From: Janthinobacterium tructae | Lineage (GTDB): Bacteria; Pseudomonadota; Gammaproteobacteria; Burkholderiales; Burkholderiaceae_D | Length of the DNA stretch: 64,000 nucleotides | Assembly: GCF_006517255.1 (NCBI RefSeq) | Contig: NZ_CP041185.1 | Coordinates: 4,030,001-4,094,000, forward strand | Reading direction: 5' to 3' | Shown: piece by piece, positions 41,901-46,620 of the stretch | How positions within the stretch are numbered: the first letter of the stretch is position 1 | Layout of the letters: each line of letters starts with the position of its first letter | Translations under genes and position numbers: made by a program | Notes under the pieces: generated by a model | What the model was told of the DNA's origin: nothing | Databases searched by the model: none | Seen by the model: only the letters and a program-made list of their open reading frames with translations

Positions 41901-43553
41901 GTTGAGATACTTGGCATCGCGGCTGCCGGGCGCGTCGCGCTGCTCGTTGCCTTGCACGTTGATCAGCACATTGTTGCTGCTCATGTCGACCTTCACGCCG
42001 ACGGCACCGGAGACGTCGATGGCGGCGTCGCGCGCCACGTGGCTGCGGCGGGCCGCATCGACCAGCACCTGGCCGCCCGTGGCCAGGGTCAGCGAGTCGC
42101 CCTCGAACTCCACGTTGCCGGCGGAAACGATGCGCACCAGCGACTGGTCGCGCCGGTCCTGCGGCGTGTCCGTTCCTTTGCCCGTGTCTTTCAGCAAGGT
42201 ATCGCGCTGTACGTCCAGCGCCGTGGCGCCGTTGTCATCGATGACAACGGCGCTGACGCTGCCGCGCGCCAGGGTGACGCCGGCGTTCTCGCCTGCCGCC
42301 GCCAGGTGGATGCTGCCACGGCCATTGACGGTCGTACTCGACAACAGCACGCCATCCTGGCGCACGCTATTGCCGCTCAGCGTGATGTCGCCTGTCGCCG
42401 CCTGGATCACGCCGTTGTTGACGACGGCACCGGCGCCGCTGCCGGCCACGCGCAGCATCTCGACTTCATTGCCGCGCGTGCTAGAAAACTGGTTCTTGTC
42501 CGACCCCTGGCCCGGGCGTACGACGATGGCGTCGCCGGCCGCCAGGGTGGTCTGGCCATTCGGCGTGGTGATGGCGCCCGCGTTGTCAACGCTGCGGCCG
42601 GCCAGCAGCACATAGCCGCCGCCCTCGGTCACCGTCTGCGGCTTGCGCGTGTCAATGCGCGCGCCGGCGGCGACGACGACATCGGCCTCGGCCTTGCCGT
42701 GCGTGTAGGTATTCTGGCCCAGCAGCAAGTCATTCGCGAAGGTCGGCACGGCGCCCGTGCCCTGCGCCTTGCCGTACAGGCCGCTATTGAACTGGCTGTC
42801 GCTCATGCCCATGGCGGCGGCAGCCAGATTGCGCGTATCGACCTGGCTGCTGCCCGTAAACACGATGCCGTTGCGATTGACGATCATCACCGTGCCGTCG
42901 GCCTTGATCTGGCCCTGGATCTGGCTGGGGCGCGCCAGCGGATCATTCACGCGGTTCAATACGGACCAGTGCGATTTCTGGTCGAATTGCAGGGTAGTGT
43001 TCTTGCCGACGTTAAAGCTTTCCCAGTTCAGGATCGCCTTGTCATCCGTCTGCACCACCTTCACGACGGTCTTGCCGTCAGCCTGGGTTTGCACGGGCCC
43101 TTGGGCATTGAGCCAGCCGGCCGTCAGGCTGTTGCTGTCGACCTGCAAGCCGCCCTTGACCAGGCCGTCGGGGGCGCCGCCCGCCGCCAGCGCCGCCTGG
43201 CGCGCGGCCGCCTGCGCCGCCTGCTCGGCGGCGATGCCGCGCGCGGCCAGCAGCAAGTTGTTCAGCGATTGCTGCAGCTTGCCTTCGGCCTTTTGCTGCT
43301 GCAGCAAAGGATTGTTCAGCGAGGTTGCCGGCTGGCCATTCGGCAAGCGTCCCGTGGCCGCAGCCGTGCCCTGCTGCGCACCCTTGCCGGCGAACCAGGC
43401 GCCGCTGAACGGCTGCTGCGCCTGTGCGCCACCGGCCTGCAGCAGCATGGCGATGGCCAGCGCCAGCGGTTTCAAGCGCACCGGGCGCCCGGTCCGGTTG
43501 CCCGCCATGGCGGAGGAGGATGCGTGTTTCGTGACCGACTTGCTTCGCTGCAT
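29910..43553 (-). CDS. Giant two-partner secretion exoprotein TpsA (filamentous haemagglutinin-like)
   Basis: A 4547-residue secreted protein, the largest gene here. An extended signal peptide (residues 1-45, with basic KSVTKHASSS start and LALAIAMLLQAGGAQA core) is followed by a ~90-residue Gln/Ala-rich segment, then the TPS secretion domain (about 132-300: AILNWESFNVGKNTTLQF and VMIVNRNGIVFTG, a variant of the usual NPNGI). The rest is repetitive beta-helix (Gly/Asp/Val-rich rungs such as GDLDIRIGG, GSIHLAAAG) up to a DUF3739-like region in the last ~600 residues (AGPGQLNVSAGRDLYMADKAEL). There is no C-terminal CdiA-type toxin domain and no CHAT/protease domain, so it looks like an adhesin or surface filament. 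AAGGGA precedes the ATG. The gene follows a FecR-like anti-sigma gene by 186 bp and precedes tpsB. Confidence 0.93.
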   Translation of the reverse strand: MQRSKSVTKHASSSAMAGNRTGRPVRLKPLALAIAMLLQAGGAQAQQPFSGAWFAGKGAQQGTAAATGRLPNGQPATSLNNPLLQQQKAEGKLQQSLNNLLLAARGIAAEQAAQAAARQAALAAGGAPDGLVKGGLQVDSNSLTAGWLNAQGPVQTQADGKTVVKVVQTDDKAILNWESFNVGKNTTLQFDQKSHWSVLNRVNDPLARPSQIQGQIKADGTVMIVNRNGIVFTGSSQVDTRNLAAAAMGMSDSQFNSGLYGKAQGTGAVPTFANDLLLGQNTYTHGKAEADVVVAAGARIDTRKPQTVTEGGGYVLLAGRSVDNAGAITTPNGQTTLAAGDAIVVRPGQGSDKNQFSSTRGNEVEMLRVAGSGAGAVVNNGVIQAATGDITLSGNSVRQDGVLLSSTTVNGRGSIHLAAAGENAGVTLARGSVSAVVIDDNGATALDVQRDTLLKDTGKGTDTPQDRRDQSLVRIVSAGNVEFEGDSLTLATGGQVLVDAARRSHVARDAAIDVSGAVGVKVDMSSNNVLINVQGNEQRDAPGSRDAKYLNNSDVWVDRRDLVLVPAGTNGYATDRWYTAGGLLEVSGYLNTSGHGIGEWAAQGGTVGFGGGEVVTQAGSRINIAGGSLDVQTGMVKQTWLKGAYGAMFKLSTAPGDNLYTGLYRGYESTHARWGANTTETHANALIGPRERLENGYTVGRDAGRLIVSTGAAVLEGDIDTSAFQGERQQRKRDDGMDSYKQAQTSAARAGQLIVGKMTPVFDTKAGQLRDSPQAVLENVQIGKVAGIADGQLLGDALPAARSKALQLDADWLNGLELGALNIYAYDKLDVNADVRVADGGDIALHATDVAIKANVSARSGSIAAGNMVSRYLANMGAVWLDAPVSPEGRPTGPAGVRVAPGVRLDARGLWSNLELDPGAVAGLPYIHGGKVTLKSSGGIELAGGSVIDVSSGAALMSNSSLQGGRGGDITLAVDLPREKASTGALLKLDGELRGHGVKGGGRLVIDSGTAVSIGGKLLEGDVLPAGSSAPVGLRLSDEFLIAKGEKVPFDFAIITSLIKPGQTLAKPVTADVSTLKPLVLGADLLVPQGANFFIDGTRYVQGGSIAPAGSVVTAINGLNAGFVVSAAVFPNGLPILPLTTRYAAGSIAADDVRTPRGVLLPTGTMLGRDVAVQPMPALGASLFQSGFADYAVTGRDGVVVVKDAQIDVRMPVLRFNPATGHTVAGGTDPGAALEVWTPELYQEDARKGRLTQRAGADLTLSAGSPNVKGGLVVAEGAVVTVDPGRQISLTGNGQMSIDGRLDAWGGKIAILPGSFGTGSDMDVPNGKGQATSIWIGEHAVLDVAGRATVATDMRGGRYGRADKGGSIEIGARYKADAASVDAADAFVVVRPGALLDASGAQATLDLPNQGAVNVAGSGGLIALSSYNGIFADGTMRAAAGGAGAAGGTLAMALDTPNYGQVDRQTLQGATVDNVVRVPREFVLAQVQGDSVLPADLRAGQHDDALRYGSARLGADRVQAGGFDNLAMHVNGMLSMDGDVKLTLGQSLRLSASSLGLEQQMQSDAAGRDKLQSLASQVHLAAPYVRLGTAVRGQKDNYIVPNAVKGSKNSGKGRGMLGVPLVADGSLLQIDAGMLDLAGEVNMGTRGEIVQSSGKPLAVERYAFEQLTLNSRGDLRMSNNAALYQPGNATLAAAQIYPATGDSGMVTVGQSSRVDEFGNIRVTLDPLRTLNIERSAGSATPNQPFSVFGSLNLIAPTIKQHGVLRAPLGQITLGAEGYEAYTGHVKLLPGSLTSVSAKGLTMPYGGTLDGLSYLYDGNDVVFNGVGNGPEIALTGAAVDVQAGAVLDLSGGGTLTGAAFLAGRGGSTDARLNPLVQMKPNGGFTLPGLNTNPVYAIIPGVQPDVAPLMAEQGAGKPAVGRQITIAAGVPGLAAGTYTLLPSHFALLPGAFRVELNSLAGAVEAGSTVAMRNGSYATAAQTGIAGTAIRDAVPGQAILTPADVLRSYSQYNETGYAAFAMAQATRDGVPRAMLERDAKAVRVQLIAPSLHSVEENHTPLMMDGSALYAPAEGGFGGSLLLGTGRHASTRYEVLADGTAPLANFDGVSVHASQINAFGAQRLGIGGLPRVTYSDIGTGSNQRANIAAINESAGGIVLRDGAVLKAAEVFLVTTKTTDGIFLEQGSGINTLGRGKAAWDSRDGYVYQPMGSVLAVSNGWLDMLPAVRTPSDSDGPGIIDIGACAKTIGACGGTTSLYSEGTIAAVTERAFTLRDNVRYGTRNLVLAMGAINIGSEAALADASVRGALPDGLALNQGVLDRLLRGDTSTGAPALESLGLTARNSFNFYDSAQLSTIDATTGKSSLSRLVLNTPAIYGYGGTDALARIHTDTLVWQGATNAPGAVVAAGPGTGSGRLQVDARRIEFGFTPDRRPDTIHKLDRLILGFGQVALNASEQVTANNKGSLSVYQSQGAWDTAINGYRYSGGNVLINTPLLTGAAGSVNRITAGGELKVSAPAGAAAATPTNAVLAGALGAEVALSGNSVSVDTSVVLPSGKLTLSAERDVLLGDRAKLDLAGRKIDFYDTSKYSWGGDVILDSREGDVHQAAASVIDLSAVNNRAGKLAVIATGEAAGTADLRGTLLGGASGSYDAGGTQVAYAAGGVEIRAQHLGDFAGLNQRLNTGKVFGSRSFQLKQGNLTIGDELKAREVSVSVDGGNLTVNGRIDASGEQVGSIRLAGRDGVTIQSGAVLDAHGTLLRTDSYGQVIEAPNRAVIELASPGGRLTLENGARMDLRSGDKGGNYGSIDLNARRLGGATGDDIDIDAAGTLNIAGARNINVNAFWQYKDAPAGTGKDADGRSYQSITQAYLDGKHGDSQAFMVNALANGNLMNSKLRGLRGDANAFHLRPGVEIVSATPGGDLHIDGDIDLSGHRYDGVNPLARLSGVYGSGEAGALVLRAGGKLSVFGSITDGFDTRSLPVTSDDKGWQLVKGRLPWGGEVVVPQAGLVTLAEDTYFKSGTSVNFAVPMKAMQLRGGTLLAAQATLTDELNLPAGSVLGGAVRNADGSVLYPAGSVLPKALTLSSGMQLDPGLRLPGAARVAAMVWPANVALPFPEGKPMDTGDSVNFVNGVVLASALALDKGSVLPAGTVVRLPGDVTMVSLRSADGSGSQGRNLALAPMLAQGSQAWSLRLVGGADTAAADTRALRPHAKDAHLMLADAHYGMANARELVPGTGLPAQYVWGDDAGLLGEIPGMPIDLANFASEEVLLGFNEYGAIVVKIADGTAPQYVHVTAPARQALFSVLRTGAGDLDLLAAGDFDMHTLYGVYTAGTQSASPLVGGKDLFNLPRARTVKGQLLGTDGDAFIPFVDGGSQSLYRAWYPEHGGNLLLRAQGDVKGDTLAASISRREDAIGWLRPQQDTSDIGTWLWRQGSGSTGGGVPTAWWINFGTYVPGTEGPDLYSGMPFLSGFTGIGTLGGGNLLLQAGGDAGMLASRADPGGEFAPRSQGLNVAVGSTGRVTPDGKLLLTGGGDLDIRIGGGLNPVAEVRSFDSNSDRPNPNTRFERQVPGLNSTLTNLRGALRLEAGAVGGIELRFDRADPKESRPYETYTAGTAIASGGPILVPGDSGVRIDARGDLVLGGTTDAGRVKQLTNGTPFNYQGVERKGEGWSWFSLWTPATAIDLFSAGGNLTPTSSWINATAGDNHAPSDGRFVMPSVLRAVAASGSLYYGNASLGRLGDGGKVDMPQNGVILAPSPVAPQFVRTGTGQLEMLAADSIHAAGYPITQSGADPRLLPSPFNPGFVGASEPVWFGHLPLHNVSQEALAPSALKLLGATSNGASGAQQTYPLFSMTPPTVSDYVPAGQVPAHFYANSGDIVGLRTGGIVYRGNLKGVSGALGLWYEGSGAVAVRAGRDIVNSGTPLGTVENVPDGAAGWTGQPFANSPELPEKPIVFGSSSARGNLFVHRNAADVSVVSAGRDIRYSTFYVAGPGQLNVSAGRDLYMADKAELRSLGSIVSTGERGNGAGISVAAGVGRNGPDYAAFAARYLDPAKLADPGQPLADQAGSAVYVYGGKLTLADWLRGQFGYKGDEAGASAFLGTKQADLEKAGQQTGGVRRDLAREYALVSQLHLVNWLTTRFGGDSGLGIRYDPATDARSFFAALPKEQQQVYLSNVYFAELKAAGREYSDPDGMRRGSYLRGREAIATLFPSQDKAGKKIDYQGDLTMFSSALYTVDDYGGIYTKRPLAGVRYLSPQEWAEAGRPSMDVPHVIVNDAGIHTDFGGDIGITVPGGRALIGVDGGYAPGEGSGVLTQGEGEIQMYAQDSILLGQSRIFTTFGGNILAWSATGDINAGRGTKSTVVYTPQRRTYDSIGLVSLSPSTPSTGAGIATLNPIPEVPPGDIDLIAPLGSIDAGEAGIRVSGNVNLAALQVVNAENIQVQGKSTGMPVIAAVNVGALSNASAAASQAVTAAQDVLQRERAATRQAQPSLFTVKVLGFGNEQADEGGVGKHQGGEPQASSYQPAGVVQVLGAGPLTAPQLQALTPNERRGLQP

Positions 43554-43687
43554 GGCGACATTCCCTTTTCATGTTCCGTTGCTGACCGATATCGCGAAAG
43601 GGCACGCGGCACGCACGGGGCGGGCGGCAGGCACTGATTCGCGGCTTCCAGCAGCATTGACAGGGAACAAGGTCCGGGACTGCAAAA

Positions 43688-43704
43688 GGTCATGAAAATG
43701 TCAT
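43688..43704 (+). promoter_or_regulatory. PHO-box-like repeat upstream of tpsA, reversed
   Basis: GGTCAT (43688-43693) and TGTCAT (43699-43704) repeat at 11-bp spacing with an A-rich middle (GAAAA), close to the PHO-box layout, but in the plus orientation, opposite to tpsA. It lies in the 186-bp spacer before tpsA, where a sigma-ECF promoter would also be expected; I cannot name that promoter with confidence. Confidence 0.35.
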
Positions 43705-43739
43705 AATTGGCGCGCCGCCTTGGCGCCCCGCCATGGAGC

Positions 43740-44687
43740 TCAGCCAAACAGCACGATGCCGCCCGGCAGCCGCGTCACACGCGCGCCATACGCATCCTGG
43801 ATCAGGGCGATCACGTCGTCGAGGCGGTCGAGCGAAAAGCTCGCTTGCACGCGGGTTTGTTTCAAGGCGTCGCCATTGAGGATCAGCTTGCCGGGACGGT
43901 AGCGGTTCACCTCGTCCACCACCTCGGCCAAGGTGCTTTGCTTGAACACCAGCAAGCGCTGGCGCCACGCGCTGACGTCGCCTTTGGCCACCGCGCGCGC
44001 GATGCCGAAATGCTCGGGCCGGTAGCGCAGCTGCTGGCCCGCCGCCAGCTCCGCATCGTTGCCGGCCTGCGCCACGCGCAGGCGGCCCGCCAGACACGTC
44101 ACGCACACTTCCTGGCCGAACAGGCGGATATTGAAGCGCGCGCTGCCGGCCGACACCGTGCCGTCGCCGGCCTGCACGCGCACCCGCGCCGCGCCGCGCA
44201 GGCCGGCCTGGAATTCCGCCTCGCCCGCCAGCAGCACCAGCGCCGCGGCGCCGTCCTGCACGGGCGCCGCATCGAGGCGCGTCTGCGTATTCATCTGCAC
44301 CAGCACGCCGCCGTCGAGCGCCACTTCGCGCTGCTCGCCCGTGCCCGTGGCGTAATCGGCGCCCAGGCCCGCCACGGCCGGCCACAGGTCCGTCGGTGGA
44401 CGCAGCACCAGCAAGCCCAGCGAGGCGGCCACGGCGCCACCGATCCAGGCGCGCCGCGCCGTGTTCACGGGCCGCTGCGCCCGCTTGACGGCGCGCGCGG
44501 CCGGCGCCATCGCACCCCACACGGCGCGTGCCTCGGCAAACGCGTTGGCATGCTTGCGGCTGCGCGCGCACCAGTGGCGAAACACTTGCGCATCGCGCTC
44601 GCTGACCTGGCCCGAGGCCAGGCGCACGACCCACGCCTGCGCTTCCTTCTGGATGACACTCATGTCGTCTTCCGCTTGTTCAATCAT
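43740..44687 (-). CDS. FecR/VreR-like anti-sigma factor
   Basis: A 315-residue inner-membrane regulator. The cytoplasmic N-terminus (DUF4880 pattern: EAQAWVVRLASGQVSERDAQVFRHWCARSRKHANAF) binds the sigma factor; one TM helix (AWIGGAVAASLGLLVL) leads to the periplasmic FecR domain (TGTGEQREVALDGGVLVQMNTQTRLD, LAGEAEFQ, TVSAGSARFNIRL) and an STN/DUF4974-like C-terminus (STLAEVVDEVNRYRPGKLILNG). In cell-surface signalling it receives the state of an STN-domain protein and controls the partner sigma factor. The ATG at 44685-44687 overlaps the sigma stop by 8 bp; ATG 44663 is an alternative. Gene order STN-sigma-FecR matches vreA-vreI-vreR. Confidence 0.92.
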   Translation of the reverse strand: MIEQAEDDMSVIQKEAQAWVVRLASGQVSERDAQVFRHWCARSRKHANAFAEARAVWGAMAPAARAVKRAQRPVNTARRAWIGGAVAASLGLLVLRPPTDLWPAVAGLGADYATGTGEQREVALDGGVLVQMNTQTRLDAAPVQDGAAALVLLAGEAEFQAGLRGAARVRVQAGDGTVSAGSARFNIRLFGQEVCVTCLAGRLRVAQAGNDAELAAGQQLRYRPEHFGIARAVAKGDVSAWRQRLLVFKQSTLAEVVDEVNRYRPGKLILNGDALKQTRVQASFSLDRLDDVIALIQDAYGARVTRLPGGIVLFG

Positions 44688-45237
44688 GATGTTTAGACGT
44701 TTTTCCCGCGCCGGGACCGAAGCGCTGAATGAAATCGCGCCCCATGCGCTCACAACAATGTTCCAGGCCGGCGCGCAATTCTTTCTCTACCGTGCGGGCG
44801 GAAATGCCGAAGCGCTCGGCGATATCGCGGTGCGGCAACTGGTCGACGCGGGCGGCGATGACGATGGCGCGCCGGCGTTTCGGCAACTCCTGCAAGGCCC
44901 GTTCCAGTTCTTCCAGCTCGGCGCGCGCGCTGAAGGTGCGGGCCGGGTCGGCCAATTCATCGGCCATCTCGTACAGCTCATCGATATCGGGCAGGCTGAG
45001 CAGGCGCGCATTATCGCGGCGTTGATCTTCCGCAATATTGATGGCGATGCGCATCAGATACGCGGACGGGTAGCTGATCGCTTCGGGCGCGTTCATCCGT
45101 TCCACCCGCAGATACGTTTCATGCAGCGCGTCATTGGCCAGGTCTTCCGAGCCCAGGCGGCGCTGCAGGTGGCGGCGAAACTGTCCGTAGCGTTCCAGGA
45201 ACAGCTTGCGCAAGGTGGTTTTGAGTAATTCCGACAT
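44680..45237 (-). CDS. ECF sigma factor, FecI/VreI-like
   Basis: A 185-residue ECF sigma-70 factor. Region 2 (LRKLFLERYGQFRRHLQRRLG, EDLANDALHETYLRVER, SYPSAYLMRIAINIAEDQRR) binds core polymerase and the -10; region 4 (LEELERALQELPKRRRAIVIAARVDQLPHRDIAERFGISARTVEKEL) holds the helix-turn-helix for the -35. The true start is ATG 45235-45237 with the STN gene stop only 2 bp away; the longer open frame upstream is the STN gene read out of frame. The likely target is its own locus, above all the tpsA operon. Confidence 0.93.
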   Translation of the reverse strand: MSELLKTTLRKLFLERYGQFRRHLQRRLGSEDLANDALHETYLRVERMNAPEAISYPSAYLMRIAINIAEDQRRDNARLLSLPDIDELYEMADELADPARTFSARAELEELERALQELPKRRRAIVIAARVDQLPHRDIAERFGISARTVEKELRAGLEHCCERMGRDFIQRFGPGAGKTSKHHD

Positions 45238-45239
45238 GC

Positions 45240-45968
45240 TCAGGGCGCCACGGCCAGCTGCAGATACGGCGCGCAATCGGCGTCCGGGTCGGGCCGCGGC
45301 GTCAACAGGATCGTCAGCGGCTGCGGCAAGCCCGCCGGCGGCGCACCATCCATCAGCAGGCTGCGCAGGCGCTGCAGCACGGCGCGGTCGCGCTGCGCCA
45401 CGCCGCTCGGTTCCAGCACGTGCACGGCGCGCACCTTGCCCCGCTCGTCGAGCCACAGCTGGAAGGCCAGCCGGTAGCGGCCGAAGGCGTCCGGATGCAG
45501 CCGGCACAGGGCGCGCGTGAGCGAGCGCTGCAGGATGGCCGCATAGCCCTGCAACGGTGGCGTGGCGGGGGCCGCTTCGGCGGGCGCGGGCGCCGGTGCC
45601 ACGGGAGCGTCGGCCAGCGCCAGCAGGGTGAAGGCATTGCTGCCGCTGAAGCGCGCGCCCAGCTGCGTGCCGGCCAGCAAGCGCTGCAGCGCCTCGGCCG
45701 GCGTGTAGTCGCCGCGCACGGGCGCGGCCACTCTGCCCGCCGCCAGCTGGCTGCTGACGAGCACGGAATACCCGGTCACTTCGCCAAACGCCACCAGGGC
45801 CGCATCGAGCGGCTGGGCGGGCAAGTCGAAGCGCACGATGGCCTGCGTGCCGGCGTCATTGCCGGACGCACTGGCAGCCGGTCGCACAAATGTCATCAAT
45901 GTCATCAGCAAGCAGGCGGACAGGGCCAGGGCGTTGCCTGTTGCGGTGCGGCGGTGGATTCGTGTCAT
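45240..45968 (-). CDS. Periplasmic STN-domain signalling protein with TonB-like C-terminus (VreA-like)
   Basis: A 242-residue exported protein. Signal peptide ending near residue 34 (VRPAASASG), then an STN domain (about 42-115: IVRFDLPAQPLDAALVAFGE, GYSVLVSSQLAAGRVAAPV, ALQRLLAGTQLGARFSG) of the type that touches FecR proteins in TonB-dependent receptors and secretins. After a Pro/Ala linker comes a TonB-type C-terminal domain (about 145-235: LAFQLWLDERGKVRAVHVLEPSG) very like that of the TonB at 25.1 kb. There is no beta-barrel, so this is not a receptor but a stand-alone signal carrier, as VreA is in Pseudomonas aeruginosa. First gene of the signalling operon, downstream of a PHO-box-like promoter. 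Confidence 0.88.
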   Translation of the reverse strand: MTRIHRRTATGNALALSACLLMTLMTFVRPAASASGNDAGTQAIVRFDLPAQPLDAALVAFGEVTGYSVLVSSQLAAGRVAAPVRGDYTPAEALQRLLAGTQLGARFSGSNAFTLLALADAPVAPAPAPAEAAPATPPLQGYAAILQRSLTRALCRLHPDAFGRYRLAFQLWLDERGKVRAVHVLEPSGVAQRDRAVLQRLRSLLMDGAPPAGLPQPLTILLTPRPDPDADCAPYLQLAVAP

Positions 45969-46038
45969 TGTCCAGGGAAATCAACGAGAGCCTGCTCATG
46001 AAGTGTCTTGACTGTGCCAGTTCAAGCAGAATGGCAGG

Positions 46039-46071
46039 ATGGTAGCTTCATAAAATGACAACTGCATGACA
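46039..46071 (-). promoter_or_regulatory. PHO-box-like promoter of the STN-sigma-FecR operon
   Basis: Reading the minus strand, TGTCATGCAGTTGTCAT (plus 46055-46071) contains two perfect TGTCAT half-sites at exactly 11-bp spacing, the PhoB-binding layout. Eleven bases further on, TACCAT (46039-46044) matches four of six positions of a sigma-70 -10, as expected where a PHO box replaces the -35. The direction and position (71 bp before the ATG of the STN gene) fit. PhoB dependence is inference; phoB is not in this window. Confidence 0.65.
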
Positions 46072-46160
46072 TTGGTCACAAAGCGACCGGGCTGGCGTGT
46101 CATCGCTGCGACATATGACTTTGCTATGCTGAGCGCTTCTCCACCGCTCCGGGAGCCGCC

Positions 46161-46526
46161 ATGGCACGCCTGTTATCGCTATTGCTGTTGGCCTGTGCCG
46201 CCCTGGCCGCGCAGGCGGACGAGCACACCGTCGTCGTGAAAGCCGCCGCGCCGGAGAAGGGCTGCGCGGAGGTGGAAGTGAACGGCAAGCGCGCGCCATC
46301 GATGTCTTGCTTGAGTGAAAAATTATTACCCAACAGCAACACCGTGAACCGGCCGCCGCCCACCCTGTCCGGCGCGGAAGCGACCGTGCAGCGTCCGTCG
46401 AACCAGCTGGGCCTGTACAACCGCGCCGCCCTCGAACACCGCATGGGCAATGCCTTTGGCAAATCCGTCACGCCGCAGAGGCCGCCAGCTCCAGCGCCCG
46501 CCAGCCCGCTGCTGCCGGCCCGCTGA
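46161..46526 (+). CDS. Small secreted protein of unknown function
   Basis: A 121-residue protein with a clear signal peptide ([19 protein letters not shown], cut before DEHTVVV) and a mature part with two cysteines ([17 protein letters not shown]) that could form a disulphide, then a Pro/Asn-rich region. I recognise no family. GGGAG stands seven bases before the ATG. It is transcribed away from the STN-sigma-FecR operon from the same 192-bp spacer, which also holds the PHO-box-like site, so joint control is possible. It ends 94 bp before tex. Confidence 0.65.
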   Translation: MARLLSLLLLACAALAAQADEHTVVVKAAAPEKGCAEVEVNGKRAPSMSCLSEKLLPNSNTVNRPPPTLSGAEATVQRPSNQLGLYNRAALEHRMGNAFGKSVTPQRPPAPAPASPLLPAR

Positions 46527-46620
46527 CGCTGTTGTCAACGCACAGTCCATTTGCGCTGTCAAGATTGCGCAATCGCGCCGATTGCGTATCATTCCAGGCT
46601 TGATCGCTCTGGAAACAACC

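Noticed and set aside
33906..43637. Plus-strand open frame of 3243 codons opposite tpsA
   Set aside because: It is the antisense shadow of a GC-rich, repetitive gene. The product is rich in His, Arg, Gln and Ala with no domain, no ribosome-binding site, and the minus-strand product has a full signal peptide and TPS domain.
45238..45507. Longer start for the ECF sigma factor
   Set aside because: The added ~90 residues are the STN gene read in another frame (Ala/Arg/Pro-rich); the ATG at 45237 gives a standard-length ECF factor.
46450..46620. Upstream extension of the tex frame
   Set aside because: The in-frame part before 46621 overlaps the secreted-protein gene and does not resemble Tex; the family starts at [10 protein letters not shown].
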